Part shown: positions 17,259 to 25,907 of the stretch, piece by piece | Numbering within the stretch: the stretch's first letter is position 1 | How the letters are laid out: every line of letters starts with the position of its first letter | Origin: an uncultured Johnsonella sp. | GTDB taxonomy: Bacteria; Bacillota; Clostridia; Lachnospirales; Lachnospiraceae | DNA: 58,557 bases | Assembly (NCBI GenBank): GCA_937927235.1 | Contig: CALBCM010000006.1 | Span: forward strand, 1 to 58,557 | Direction of reading: 5' to 3' | The notes under the pieces: model-generated | Databases searched by the model: none | The model's input: only the letters and a program-made list of their open reading frames with translations | Told to the model about the DNA's origin: nothing | Program-made: the position numbers and the translations under genes

Positions 17259-18790
17259 TATCTTTTTCCTCCCCAATATTTCTCTTCAAGTCCTCTGTAA
17301 CTTACAGCTTCGCAGAGATGCTTGTGAAGTATGCCTTCACTTTCTTCCATATCTGCCACTGTTCTTGCCACCTTAAGTATCTTATGAAGTGCTCTTACGC
17401 TCATTTTTTTCGCTTCATAAATTTCCTTTAAAAATTCCTCGTCTTTTTTAGACAGCAGGCAGTATCTGTCAACCAGCTTCTTATCCATCTGCCCGTTAAA
17501 GCTGATTCCATGCTTTTTAAACCTTTCATTTTGTATAAGTCTTACGGCTTCTACCCTTTTTCTTATAGCTGCACTTGTTTCGCCGCTGCCCTCTTTTCTT
17601 AACTCACTATACGAGAGCGGTCTGGTTTCTACGCATATATCTATCCTGTCCAGCAGAGGCTTGCTTATCCTGCCAAGATAATGCTGTATCTGTCTTATAT
17701 CGCAGCGGCATTTATTTCTGTCAGGATAGAAGCCGCATTTGCAGGGGTTAGTTGCAGCTGCGAGTATAAAATCTGCCGGAAATATATAAGAGCCCTTTAT
17801 TCTTGAAATGCTGATTTTTCCATCTTCCATAGGCTGTCTTAAAACCTCCAGAGTTTCTCTTTTAAATTCCGCAAGCTCATCAAGAAATAATACTCCACGG
17901 TGTGCAAGAGATATTTCTCCAGGCTTGGGCTTTGCCCCTCCTCCTGCCAGTGCATTCGGCGATATGCTGTGGTGGGGACTTCTATACGGTCTTTTAATTA
18001 AAAGAGGTTCATTTTGGGGCAGACTGCCGCACACGCTGTAAATTTTTGAAACTTCTATTCTCTCTTCCAGACTCATAAGCGGCATAATACCAGAAATTCT
18101 TGAAGCTATCATGCTCTTTCCGGTGCCGGCAGGACCTATGAAAAGTATATTATGCCTGCCTGCCACCGCTATAATAGTTGCCCGCTTTAAAATTTCCTGT
18201 CCGTTTATATCGGAAAAATCGGCCTTATCAGCATAATTACTTCCGTCTTCCCGGTAAAATGCAGGCAAAGGGTGGGCAAGACTGCCGTTTAATATCCGGA
18301 TAAGATTGCTTAAATCTTTAATTCCGAAGCATTCTATGCCGTCTATGGCACTCCCCTCAAGAGCATTCTCTTCAGGCAGATAAATTCTCCTAAATCCTGC
18401 CTCTTTGGCAGCTGCTGCTATAGAAAGAGCTCCCTTTACCGCAAGTAATTTTCCTCCCAGCGAAAGCTCTCCTGCAAAAAGCGAATCCTTAAACCTTTCA
18501 CCTTTTACCAATCCATAAGAGGCCAATATGGATAAGGCTATCGGCAAATCAAAATTGCATCCCTCTTTTTTTATATCTGCCGGCGAAAGATTGATTATTA
18601 TTTTCCTGGGGCTTAAGGCATATCCTGAATTTTTTATTGCCGTCCTTACTCTGTCTGCCGCTTCCTTGACTTCGCTTGAAAGATAACCTATCAGCACAGT
18701 CTGCGGAAGCCCAGCAGCCACATCAGTTTCACAGCATACTATAAAGCCCTCTATCCCTGAAAGCCCTGCACTATATACCTTGCTTAACAT
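17258..18790 (-). CDS. comM: ComM/YifB-type Mg-chelatase-like AAA+ ATPase
   Basis: A 510-residue protein with an N-terminal Lon-protease-like S5 domain (INLSPADIKKEGCNFDLPIAL), then an AAA+ core with Walker A FIGPAGTGKSM near residue 220 and Walker B GVLFLDELAEF near 300. The zinc-binding-like segment CKCGFYPDRNKCRC is typical of the family. ComM homologues act as branch-migration helicases in natural transformation. The coupling to dprA (TAATG overlap) supports a recombination role. The ribosome-binding site is weak (CTGGAAA). Confidence 0.92.
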   Translation of the reverse strand: MLSKVYSAGLSGIEGFIVCCETDVAAGLPQTVLIGYLSSEVKEAADRVRTAIKNSGYALSPRKIIINLSPADIKKEGCNFDLPIALSILASYGLVKGERFKDSLFAGELSLGGKLLAVKGALSIAAAAKEAGFRRIYLPEENALEGSAIDGIECFGIKDLSNLIRILNGSLAHPLPAFYREDGSNYADKADFSDINGQEILKRATIIAVAGRHNILFIGPAGTGKSMIASRISGIMPLMSLEERIEVSKIYSVCGSLPQNEPLLIKRPYRSPHHSISPNALAGGGAKPKPGEISLAHRGVLFLDELAEFKRETLEVLRQPMEDGKISISRIKGSYIFPADFILAAATNPCKCGFYPDRNKCRCDIRQIQHYLGRISKPLLDRIDICVETRPLSYSELRKEGSGETSAAIRKRVEAVRLIQNERFKKHGISFNGQMDKKLVDRYCLLSKKDEEFLKEIYEAKKMSVRALHKILKVARTVADMEESEGILHKHLCEAVSYRGLEEKYWGGKR

Positions 18791-18923
18791 ATTTTTCCAG
18801 TATCTATCCTTTCTTAAAAAAATATTATATTAAATTTTATAATTCTTCGGATTTTAATTAGATTTAAAATTAGGTTTGAAAAAAAGATTTCATTGATTTT
18901 TTCAGACTTTTTAATAATTTAAC

Positions 18924-18952
18924 TTAACAACATATCTGATTTATGTTAAAAT
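18924..18952 (+). promoter_or_regulatory. promoter of the lysine-rich lipoprotein gene
   Basis: TTAACA (18924-18929), 17-base spacer, TAAAAT (18947-18952) with TG one base before the -10. It would give a 5' leader of about 240 bases holding two inverted repeats. Confidence 0.5.
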
Positions 18953-18996
18953 ACTACAAATAAGAGTATAAGTCAAGCTGTTTTGCTCCGAATTTA

Positions 18997-19038
18997 TTTT
19001 TACCTCGCACCTACCCAATTGGGTAGGGCAAGTAAAAA
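18997..19038 (+). promoter_or_regulatory. nested palindrome in the lipoprotein leader
   Basis: A perfect 18-bp palindrome CCTACCCAATTGGGTAGG (19010-19027) is flanked by complementary arms TTTTTAC (18997-19003) and GTAAAAA (19032-19038). No U-run follows on either strand, so it is not a terminator. A repressor operator or an RNA hairpin are both possible. Confidence 0.5.
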
Positions 19039-19132
19039 CAAAAAGCTGTATAATAGCAGCAGATTACAGTCCATAGCTTGAGGAAGGCTTTGGGGAGTTA
19101 TATGAGTATATATTATATAATTAGCTTTCCGG

Positions 19133-19163
19133 TTTCTTAAGACTAAGGCGCCAGTCTAAGAAA
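19133..19163 (+). promoter_or_regulatory. hairpin just upstream of the lipoprotein ribosome-binding site
   Basis: TTTCTT-A-AGACT (19133-19144) pairs with AGTCTAAGAAA (19153-19163) over 11 bp with one bulged A; the loop is AAGGCGCC. It ends about 20 bases before the AAGGAG of the gene starting at 19200. Confidence 0.4.
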
Positions 19164-19199
19164 TCATCACCAAGGTTTTTAATAAGAAGGAGAATTATA

Positions 19200-20189
19200 A
19201 TGAAAAGATTTTTGTTATTTGCAATCACAGCCTTAATGCTTGTCACCTCGGTATCAGCCTGTGCAAGCGGCAATGATAAGGAATCTTCCACTACTGAATC
19301 CACCAAGTCAAAAAAGAAAAACAAAAATAAATCATCTAAAAAAGATAAAAACAAAAAGGATAAAGACAAAAAGGATGAAGAGGACAAGAGCAAAAAGTCC
19401 AAAGCTGATAAAAAGTCTAAAAATACCGACTATTCCTTCACTGAAATGACAGTGGTAGACAATGAAAGCTGTACTATTAAAATCACAGGAATTGAAGAAG
19501 ATAATATATGGGGAAATAAATTTAGTGTCTATTTGGAAAATAAAACTCCAGACAAAGACCTTACCTTCACCGTAGTTTCAGGCTCTATAGACGGAATAGA
19601 ATTTATTCCTACTCTTTATAACACAGTTTCAGCAGGTAAAAAAGCAAATGAAGCTATATATTTTATAGACAGTCAAATTGATGAAGATGAGGATAACTAT
19701 GGTTTTACCGATATAGAATTTACCTTTTCGGTTACTGAAGCGGAGAATTATTTCTCAGAGCCTGTTTTTAAAGACAGCGTTCATATCTACCCTTATGGTG
19801 AGGACAAAGCTGTAAAATATGAGCGCAAGCCTAAAACCTCAGACCAGATTCTCGTTGACAATGAATACGCACAGGTGGTTGTGACCGGAGGCAAGGCAAA
19901 TCAATTTGGCGGATACAATATAAATCTTTTTGTGGTAAATAAATCTGAGGCTGACATATTATTTAGTGTCGATAGTGTTGCTGTAAATGACTTTTCGGTA
20001 AATCCTTACAGTATTGCCAATATTTCAGCGGCTCACTGTAAATTTGTCAGTCTGGAGCTGTCTGAGGATGATATAAAAAATAATAAAATCGACAAGGTTG
20101 AAGATGTAGAATTACATTTAAATATTTCAGACCCTGAGGACTCTTCAAAAGAGCCTTACTATGACGATAAGGTAAACTTTAAGCTGTAA
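19200..20189 (+). CDS. lipoprotein with lysine-rich linker and two repeated beta domains
   Basis: A 329-residue lipoprotein: positively charged start, hydrophobic core and lipobox VSAC at about residue 21. Residues ~34-75 are a low-complexity spacer of Lys, Asp and Ser, which may interact with anionic wall polymers. Two copies of a domain follow, one from VVDNESCTIKITGIEEDNIW and one from LVDNEYAQVVVTGGKA; each seems to be a beta-sandwich of about 110 residues. I know similar repeats from surface lipoproteins of Lachnospiraceae, but without a named function. AAGGAG precedes the ATG. It is transcribed alone and ends at a strong terminator. Confidence 0.75.
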   Translation: MKRFLLFAITALMLVTSVSACASGNDKESSTTESTKSKKKNKNKSSKKDKNKKDKDKKDEEDKSKKSKADKKSKNTDYSFTEMTVVDNESCTIKITGIEEDNIWGNKFSVYLENKTPDKDLTFTVVSGSIDGIEFIPTLYNTVSAGKKANEAIYFIDSQIDEDEDNYGFTDIEFTFSVTEAENYFSEPVFKDSVHIYPYGEDKAVKYERKPKTSDQILVDNEYAQVVVTGGKANQFGGYNINLFVVNKSEADILFSVDSVAVNDFSVNPYSIANISAAHCKFVSLELSEDDIKNNKIDKVEDVELHLNISDPEDSSKEPYYDDKVNFKL

Positions 20190-20206
20190 AATAAATTTTC
20201 ATTTTT

Positions 20207-20248
20207 AAACTGCCCTGCTATTTAAAATTAAAATAGAGGGCAGTTTTT
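20207..20248 (+). terminator. intrinsic terminator of the lipoprotein gene
   Basis: AAACTGCCCT (20207-20216) pairs with AGGGCAGTTT (20237-20246), extended inside by CTATTT/AAATAG across a bulged G. TTTTT follows. It lies 17 bases after the stop codon. Confidence 0.9.
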
Positions 20249-20252
20249 ATGC

Positions 20253-20281
20253 TTGTAAAGATAAAGCATTTGTCTTATTAT
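20253..20281 (+). promoter_or_regulatory. promoter of the IMP cyclohydrolase gene
   Basis: TTGTAA (20253-20258), 17-base spacer, TATTAT (20276-20281), directly after the preceding terminator. The expected start point near 20288 excludes the upstream in-frame ATG at 20249 as the real start of the next gene. Confidence 0.5.
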
Positions 20282-20311
20282 ATTATATATATCTTAAAGG
20301 AGGAAATGAAT

Positions 20312-21025
20312 GTGTTTTCATTATTTGACGAACTCAGCAATAATTCTTATCCCGGTCGAGGCATAGTAATCGGTCAAAGCCCCGACCGTGAAAATGCTGT
20401 TGCCGTCTACTTTATAATGGGCAGAAGCGAAAATTCACGCAACAGGATTTTTGCGGCTGAAAAAGACGGCATCATTACCAAGCCCTTTGACAAATCTAAG
20501 GTAATTGACCCCTCTCTTATAATTTACCAGCCTGTCAAAGTGCTTGGGAATAAAACTATAATCAGTAACGGCGACCAGACTGATACAATCTGCCAGGGCA
20601 TGGACAGGCAGCTTACCTTTGAGCAGTGTCTGAGAAGCCGGGAGTTTGAGCCTGATTCCCCCAATTATACTCCCAGAATTTCCGGAATAATAAGGATTGA
20701 TAAAGCCGGACAGCACTATGCCCTGTCTATCTTAAAATCAAACGACGGCGCTCCTGATTCATGCCTCAGATTTGCTTTCGCCTATGACAAGGCAATAGCC
20801 GGGCAGGGACATTTTATCCATACCTATCTACGAGATTCAAATCCTTTGCCGAGCTTTGAGGGAGAGCCGAAGCAAATTGCGGTTGAATACAACGATATAA
20901 ATGCTTTTGCTCAGAAAATCTGGGAAAGTCTTAATGAAGAAAATAAAATTTCACTTTTTGTAAGATATATTAATATTGCAACTCAAGAATATAAAGATGT
21001 AATTATAAATAAAAATAAATTTTAA
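20312..21025 (+). CDS. purO: IMP cyclohydrolase (archaeal PurO-like)
   Basis: It closes the purine ring, FAICAR to IMP, the last step of IMP synthesis. About 237 residues; it has NSYPGRGIVIGQSP at the start and YFIMGRSENSRNRIF, both typical of the PurO-type Ntn-hydrolase-fold cyclohydrolases, unrelated to the PurH domain. I place the start at GTG 20312, eight bases after AAAGGAGG. The ATG at 20306 is only two bases from that site, and the ATG at 20249 lies ahead of the likely transcription start. The partner AICAR transformylase follows after 25 bases. Confidence 0.85.
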   Translation: MFSLFDELSNNSYPGRGIVIGQSPDRENAVAVYFIMGRSENSRNRIFAAEKDGIITKPFDKSKVIDPSLIIYQPVKVLGNKTIISNGDQTDTICQGMDRQLTFEQCLRSREFEPDSPNYTPRISGIIRIDKAGQHYALSILKSNDGAPDSCLRFAFAYDKAIAGQGHFIHTYLRDSNPLPSFEGEPKQIAVEYNDINAFAQKIWESLNEENKISLFVRYINIATQEYKDVIINKNKF

Positions 21026-21050
21026 CATAAATAAAGAAAGGCTTAAATTT

Positions 21051-22250
21051 ATGGCTGAATCTACTAAAATCGCATTAAAATACGGCTGCAATCCGAATCA
21101 AAGGCCTGCCGCTATCTATATGGAAAATCAAAAGCCGCTTCCGGTGAAAATCCTTTCAGGAAGCCCTGGATATATTAATTTTCTCGATGCTCTGAATGCC
21201 TGGCAGCTTGTACGTGAATTAAAAGCGGCCTTCAATATCCCGGCTGCCGCTTCCTTCAAGCATGTGTCACCTGCCGGTGCTGCACTTGGACTTGAATTGG
21301 ATGACAATTTAAAGAGAGCCTGTCATATAGATCCAAATATTAAGCTGAGTTCTCTTGCCTGTGCTTACGCAAGAGCCAGAGGCGCAGACCGAATGTCATC
21401 CTTTGGAGATTTTATAGCACTGAGCGAGGTATGTGATGTTGAAACTGCAAATCTGATAAAATCAGAAGTGTCGGACGGTATTATAGCTCCCGGCTATCAA
21501 GAAAAGGCACTGATGATTCTTAAAGCAAAGAAAAAAGGTGCCTATAATATAATACAAATTGATAAAAATTACAGCCCGGCTGCTGCTGCAGAACCGATGA
21601 CCGAAAGAAAGCAGGTATTTGGAATTACCTTTGAGCAAGGCAGAAATGAAATAGAGCTTAATAAGGACTTGCTTTTAAACATAGTGACTGAAAATAAAAT
21701 TATTCCAGAGGAGGCTCTAAGAGATTTGCTGATTTCTTTAATAGTGCTGAAATATACTCAGTCAAATTCAGTCTGCTATGCTAAGGGCGGGCAGGCTATA
21801 GGCATAGGTGCGGGGCAGCAGTCACGAATACACTGCACAAGGCTTGCCGGTGATAAAGCTGATTTCTGGCACCTTAGACAAATGTCCAAGGTAGTTAAGC
21901 TGCCCTTTATTGAAGGCTTAAAAAAATGCGATATGGACAATGCGATAGATACCTATATCGGAAACAGTGCAAGGCTTTTAAAAGACGGGAACTGGCAGAG
22001 ATTTTTTAAGCATAGACCTGAAATGCTTTCTGAAGATGAAAGAAAGGAATACCTTGCCAAGGTTAATAATGTGAGTCTTGGCTCTGATGCCTTTTTCCCC
22101 TTTGGAGATAATATCGAAAGGGCTTATGAAAGCGGAGTCAGATATATTGCTCAGCCCGGAGGCTCTATGAGAGACAGTCAGGTTATAGCTGTCTGCGATA
22201 AATACAAAATTGCTATGGCATTTACCGGAGTAAGGCTGTTCCATCATTAA
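21051..22250 (+). CDS. stand-alone AICAR transformylase
   Basis: A 399-residue enzyme equivalent to the C-terminal half of bifunctional PurH, transferring a formyl group from 10-formyl-tetrahydrofolate to AICAR. Diagnostic motifs: SFKHVSPAGAALG near residue 65, which corresponds to KHxNPCG of PurH with the catalytic Lys-His kept, and QPGGSMRDSQVI near residue 365. The MGS-like IMP cyclohydrolase half of PurH is absent; that step is supplied by the gene just upstream. The two genes form an operon (spacing 25 bases). The weak AAAGAAAGG site precedes the ATG. Confidence 0.9.
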   Translation: MAESTKIALKYGCNPNQRPAAIYMENQKPLPVKILSGSPGYINFLDALNAWQLVRELKAAFNIPAAASFKHVSPAGAALGLELDDNLKRACHIDPNIKLSSLACAYARARGADRMSSFGDFIALSEVCDVETANLIKSEVSDGIIAPGYQEKALMILKAKKKGAYNIIQIDKNYSPAAAAEPMTERKQVFGITFEQGRNEIELNKDLLLNIVTENKIIPEEALRDLLISLIVLKYTQSNSVCYAKGGQAIGIGAGQQSRIHCTRLAGDKADFWHLRQMSKVVKLPFIEGLKKCDMDNAIDTYIGNSARLLKDGNWQRFFKHRPEMLSEDERKEYLAKVNNVSLGSDAFFPFGDNIERAYESGVRYIAQPGGSMRDSQVIAVCDKYKIAMAFTGVRLFHH

Positions 22251-22336
22251 GAATTGCATTTATATAAATGTCTGTTTTATTTATATCTGTTTTATATAGT
22301 AATAAAATATCCTATTAAATTTAAAAGGAGAATTAT

Positions 22337-23410
22337 ATGTCAATTTTAGTTACAGGAGGTGCCGGCTTTATAGGCAGCCATACCTGTGTAGAGCTTTTAA
22401 ACGCAGGCTATGAGGTAGTAGTAGTTGATAATTTGATTAACTCATCAAAGATTGCACTTAGCAGAGTTGAAGAAATTACCGGCAAAAAATTTAAATTCTA
22501 TAAAATTGACTGCCTTGACAAAAAAGGCATGACAAATGTTTTTGAAAATGAAAACATAGAAGCGGTAATCCATTTTGCAGGCTTAAAAGCAGTCGGAGAA
22601 TCTATTTATAAACCTCTGGAATACTATCACAATAATATTACCGGTACTTTAATTCTCTGTGAGGTCATGAGAAAACACAACTGTAAAAATATAGTATTTT
22701 CTTCAAGTGCAACAGTATACGGAGAACCTGCCTTTATTCCTATCACTGAGGAATGCCCGATGGGAAATATCACCAATCCTTATGGAAGGACAAAGGGAAT
22801 GCTTGAGCAAATCCTTACAGACCTCCATACCTCCGATAAAGACTGGAATATCATGCTTCTGCGATATTTTAATCCTATAGGGGCACATGAATCCGGCAAA
22901 ATCGGGGAAAATCCGAAGGGCATCCCGAATAATCTTCTGCCCTATATCACACAGGTTGCAGCAGGCAAGCTTGTCTGCCTTGGAGTATTCGGCAATGACT
23001 ATGATACCCCTGACGGAACCTGCATAAGAGATTATATTCATGTAGTAGACCTTGCCCACGGACATTTAAAAGCACTTGAAAAGATGATGCAACAGCAGCC
23101 TGAAGTCAGAATCTACAATCTTGGAACAGGCACAGGCTATTCGGTGCTTGATGTTATAAATGCTTTTGAAAAAGCAAATGACCTTCGCATCAACTATGTA
23201 TTTAAAGAAAGGCGCGAGGGCGACGTGCCTAAATGCTATGCAGATGCCTCAAAGGCAAAAAGAGAGCTGGACTGGGAAGCCAAAAGAAATCTTGAAACCA
23301 TGTGCAGGGATTCATGGAGATGGCAGAAAAACAACCCCGACGGCTTTAAAGAAAATGAAAGTGATATTACAATAAGAAAGGAAAGCGGACTGAGAGCTAA
23401 AGCTGATTAA
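22337..23410 (+). CDS. galE: UDP-glucose 4-epimerase
   Basis: A 357-residue NAD-dependent short-chain dehydrogenase that interconverts UDP-glucose and UDP-galactose. N-terminal GGAGFIGSH binds NAD; FSSSATVYG and NPYGRTKGMLEQ carry the Ser and the Tyr-x3-Lys catalytic pair. It is about 20 residues longer than usual at the C-terminus (charged, ending near LRAKAD). AAAGGAG lies seven bases before the ATG. It may be read from the purine operon or alone; it ends at a bidirectional terminator. Confidence 0.94.
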   Translation: MSILVTGGAGFIGSHTCVELLNAGYEVVVVDNLINSSKIALSRVEEITGKKFKFYKIDCLDKKGMTNVFENENIEAVIHFAGLKAVGESIYKPLEYYHNNITGTLILCEVMRKHNCKNIVFSSSATVYGEPAFIPITEECPMGNITNPYGRTKGMLEQILTDLHTSDKDWNIMLLRYFNPIGAHESGKIGENPKGIPNNLLPYITQVAAGKLVCLGVFGNDYDTPDGTCIRDYIHVVDLAHGHLKALEKMMQQQPEVRIYNLGTGTGYSVLDVINAFEKANDLRINYVFKERREGDVPKCYADASKAKRELDWEAKRNLETMCRDSWRWQKNNPDGFKENESDITIRKESGLRAKAD

Positions 23411-23473
23411 CGATTAAGTGAAAATACAACTTGCTGCTGGACAGGCGAAATAGTCCTGCGGACGATAAATAAG

Positions 23474-23521
23474 AAAGCTGCCGTTTTTGTGATGAATAAA
23501 AATTCATAAAGCGGCAGCTTT
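23474..23521. terminator. bidirectional terminator between galE and the EF-G paralogue
   Basis: AAAGCTGCCG (23474-23483) and CGGCAGCTTT (23512-23521) form a 10-bp stem. Plus strand continues TTATTTCT; minus strand continues CTTATTTATC. It lies in the middle of a convergent gene pair. Confidence 0.8.
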
Positions 23522-23557
23522 TATTTCTAAAACTGTATTTTTATTGAGCCTTACAGA

Positions 23558-25660
23558 CTAAGCCTCGGAATTATCAAGCTTTGAAGCCCTCGCTTCAATC
23601 TCTTTTTTCTGTATCTCAGCCGGTGCCTGCTCATAGCGGTCAAACTCATAAGAATAGGTTCCTATTCCGCCTGTCATTGCTCTTAAATCGGTATTATATC
23701 CCAAAAGCTCCGACATAGGAATATCTGCCATTATCCTCTGCTTGCCTCCGTGAGTAGAATCCATGCCAAGTACTTTGCCCCTTCTCCTGTTTATATCGCC
23801 CATTACATCTCCGGTAAATTTGTCAGGAACTATGACATGAAGTGAAGCTATAGGCTCAAGCAGAACAGGGTTCGCCCTCATAAAGCCATCTTTAAAAGCA
23901 AGCGTAGCCGCCATTTTAAAAGCCAGCTCCGAGGAGTCCACCGGATGATAGGAGCCGTCTAAAAGCACTGCCTTTACACCTACCACGGGATAGGCTGCAA
24001 GAGGTCCTTTAAGGCAGCATTCAGCTATTCCCTTTTCAACAGCCGGGAAGTAGTTTTTAGGTACCGCTCCGCCAAAAATTGTTTCTTCAAATATATAAGA
24101 GGTTTTTAAATCTCCTGAAGGCTCAAAGCTCATCTTAACATCACCGAACTGACCATGTCCGCCTGACTGCTTTTTATATCTTCCGGCAGCCTCAACCTTT
24201 TTCTTTATAGTTTCTCTAAAAGCAATTTTGGGCTTTGAAAGCTCTATAGCAACCTTATACCTGTTTAAAAGCTTGCTTACAACTATCTCAAGCTGCTGTT
24301 CGCCTATGCCGTAGACAAGCGACTGACGGTTTTCGGTATCCATAACAGTACGAAGTGTCAAATCTTCTTCCATAAGCTTGGCAAAGCCTGAAGACATCTT
24401 ATCTTCATCGCCTTTATTTACAGCCTTATATCTCATATAGGTATAGGGTTTTGAGATTTTAGGTCTGTGATAAAGGATAGGCGCATTCTTAAGCGCTATG
24501 GTATCACCGGTCTGGGTAACATTAAGCTTGGCAATCGCACCTATATCTCCCGCTCTTATTTCAGAAACCTCTATAGCTTCTTTTCCTCTGAGTATATAAA
24601 GCTTTCCAGATTTTTCCTCGGTTTCCTTTGAAACATTATAAATTGCGGTATCTGATTTAAGCACTCCGGTACATACCTTAATAAGTGAATATTTTCCTAT
24701 AAAAGGGTCTACTATAGTTTTAAATACCTTAGCTGAAAGATTTGCATCCGAATTATATTTAGCTACAAACCTCTCTCCATTGCTTACATCCACACCTACG
24801 CATTCACTATAATCAGGTGAAGGGAAGTACCTTTCTATTGCCATAAGCAGTGCTTTAAAGCCCTGTATATTAATTCCCGAGCCCATCATTACAGGAACTA
24901 TAGCCGCTTCACTTACATTGTCCTTAAGAGCCTCTGCTATTTCATTGTCGGTAAATTCTCCGCCTGAAAGATATCTTTCCATATATTCTTCACTTGTTTC
25001 AGCAACTGCCTCCATAAGTGCTTCTCTTGCAATCTTAAGGTTTGCTTCAGAATAGTCGGGGATTTCACATTCCTCATAATCTGAAAGCTTGGTAAACCTG
25101 CGTCCCTTCATTTTTACAACATTTACAAAGCCTACAAATTTTTCATTTTCTCTGATAGGAAGATGGAAGGGAGCAATCCTTCTGCCAAACTTAGTTTCAA
25201 GCTTAAGCAAAAGCTCTCTGAAGCTTGCCTTGTCATCGTCCATGTTCGTAACAAAAATAATTCTCGGAAGTTTGTATTCCTCACAGAGCTCCCAGGCTTT
25301 CTCAGTGCCCACCTCAACTCCCGCCTTACAGTTTACCACTATAATAGCGGCATCGGCGACACTTACCGCCTCCTCAACTTCCCCTACGAAATCAAAATAT
25401 CCGGGTGTATCCAAAAGATTTATCTTTATATTGCCATTCTCGCCCTTATACTCTATGGGTATCAGTGAGGTGCTTATAGAAAAGCCACGTTTAATTTCTT
25501 CCTTATCATAGTCACTGACCGTATTTCCGTCAGTTATCTTACCGGGCTTTGAAACTGCTCCGCTGATATAGCAAAGAGCTTCGGCAGCAGTCGATTTTCC
25601 TGCACCTCCATGTCCAAGAAGAACAACATTTCTAATATTCTTTGTATCATATACATTCAT
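23558..25660 (-). CDS. elongation factor G paralogue (EF-G2-type translational GTPase)
   Basis: A 700-residue translational GTPase. G1 is GHGGAGKST, switch II DTPGYFDF, and G4 TNMDD instead of the NKxD of canonical EF-G. All EF-G domains appear present, including domain IV with ETIKKKVEAAGRYKKQSGGHGQFG and the C-terminal ferredoxin-like domain. The DTPGYFDF and NMDD variants are typical of the divergent second EF-G of Clostridia and Thermotogae, not of the main FusA encoded beside rpsG and tuf. Its cellular role is uncertain: a secondary translocase or a ribosome-bound factor. GGAGG precedes the ATG; it has its own promoter. Confidence 0.85.
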   Translation of the reverse strand: MNVYDTKNIRNVVLLGHGGAGKSTAAEALCYISGAVSKPGKITDGNTVSDYDKEEIKRGFSISTSLIPIEYKGENGNIKINLLDTPGYFDFVGEVEEAVSVADAAIIVVNCKAGVEVGTEKAWELCEEYKLPRIIFVTNMDDDKASFRELLLKLETKFGRRIAPFHLPIRENEKFVGFVNVVKMKGRRFTKLSDYEECEIPDYSEANLKIAREALMEAVAETSEEYMERYLSGGEFTDNEIAEALKDNVSEAAIVPVMMGSGINIQGFKALLMAIERYFPSPDYSECVGVDVSNGERFVAKYNSDANLSAKVFKTIVDPFIGKYSLIKVCTGVLKSDTAIYNVSKETEEKSGKLYILRGKEAIEVSEIRAGDIGAIAKLNVTQTGDTIALKNAPILYHRPKISKPYTYMRYKAVNKGDEDKMSSGFAKLMEEDLTLRTVMDTENRQSLVYGIGEQQLEIVVSKLLNRYKVAIELSKPKIAFRETIKKKVEAAGRYKKQSGGHGQFGDVKMSFEPSGDLKTSYIFEETIFGGAVPKNYFPAVEKGIAECCLKGPLAAYPVVGVKAVLLDGSYHPVDSSELAFKMAATLAFKDGFMRANPVLLEPIASLHVIVPDKFTGDVMGDINRRRGKVLGMDSTHGGKQRIMADIPMSELLGYNTDLRAMTGGIGTYSYEFDRYEQAPAEIQKKEIEARASKLDNSEA

Positions 25661-25695
25661 AAGTATAACCTCCAGACTTGATTTGTTATAAACAT

Positions 25696-25724
25696 ATTTT
25701 ACTAAAAGTTATACAGAATTTCAA
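25696..25724 (-). promoter_or_regulatory. promoter of the EF-G paralogue
   Basis: Minus strand TTGAAA (25719-25724), 17-base spacer, TAAAAT (25696-25701), about 36 bases before the ATG. Confidence 0.55.
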
Positions 25725-25787
25725 TCTTTTTATTAAATTGTTATAATCATATTACTGCAAAGTAAACGTCAATCAAATGACCTGTGC

Positions 25788-25816
25788 TTTACTCCCATTA
25801 TTATTTATTATATAAT
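25788..25816 (+). promoter_or_regulatory. promoter of the CYTH gene
   Basis: TTTACT (25788-25793), 17-base spacer, TATAAT (25811-25816). A small hairpin CAATGT-TTCA-ACATTG (25858-25873) lies in the leader, 18 bases before the GGAGG site. Confidence 0.5.
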
Positions 25817-25907
25817 ACGAATATACAGATTAAACAAAATCTAAAAAAGCAAATCTTCAATGTTTCAACATTGTAGCAGGACGAAAACAACTTCCGGAGG
25901 AAAGCTT

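Larger units (their letters stand above)
18791..19199 (+). other. divergent gap: promoter and structured leader of the lipoprotein gene
   Basis: This 409-base gap separates comM (leftwards) from the lipoprotein (rightwards). It contains the plus-strand promoter at 18924-18952, a second TATAAT at 19049-19054 without a clear -35 box, the long palindrome at 18997-19038 and a hairpin at 19133-19163. No small ORF with a ribosome-binding site stands out. The promoter of comM was not identified. Confidence 0.5.

Noticed and set aside
19121..19402. 93-codon open frame on the minus strand with Leu/Phe/Ser runs
   Set aside because: It mirrors the Lys-rich segment of the lipoprotein gene (AAA/AAG read as TTT/CTT) and has no independent support.
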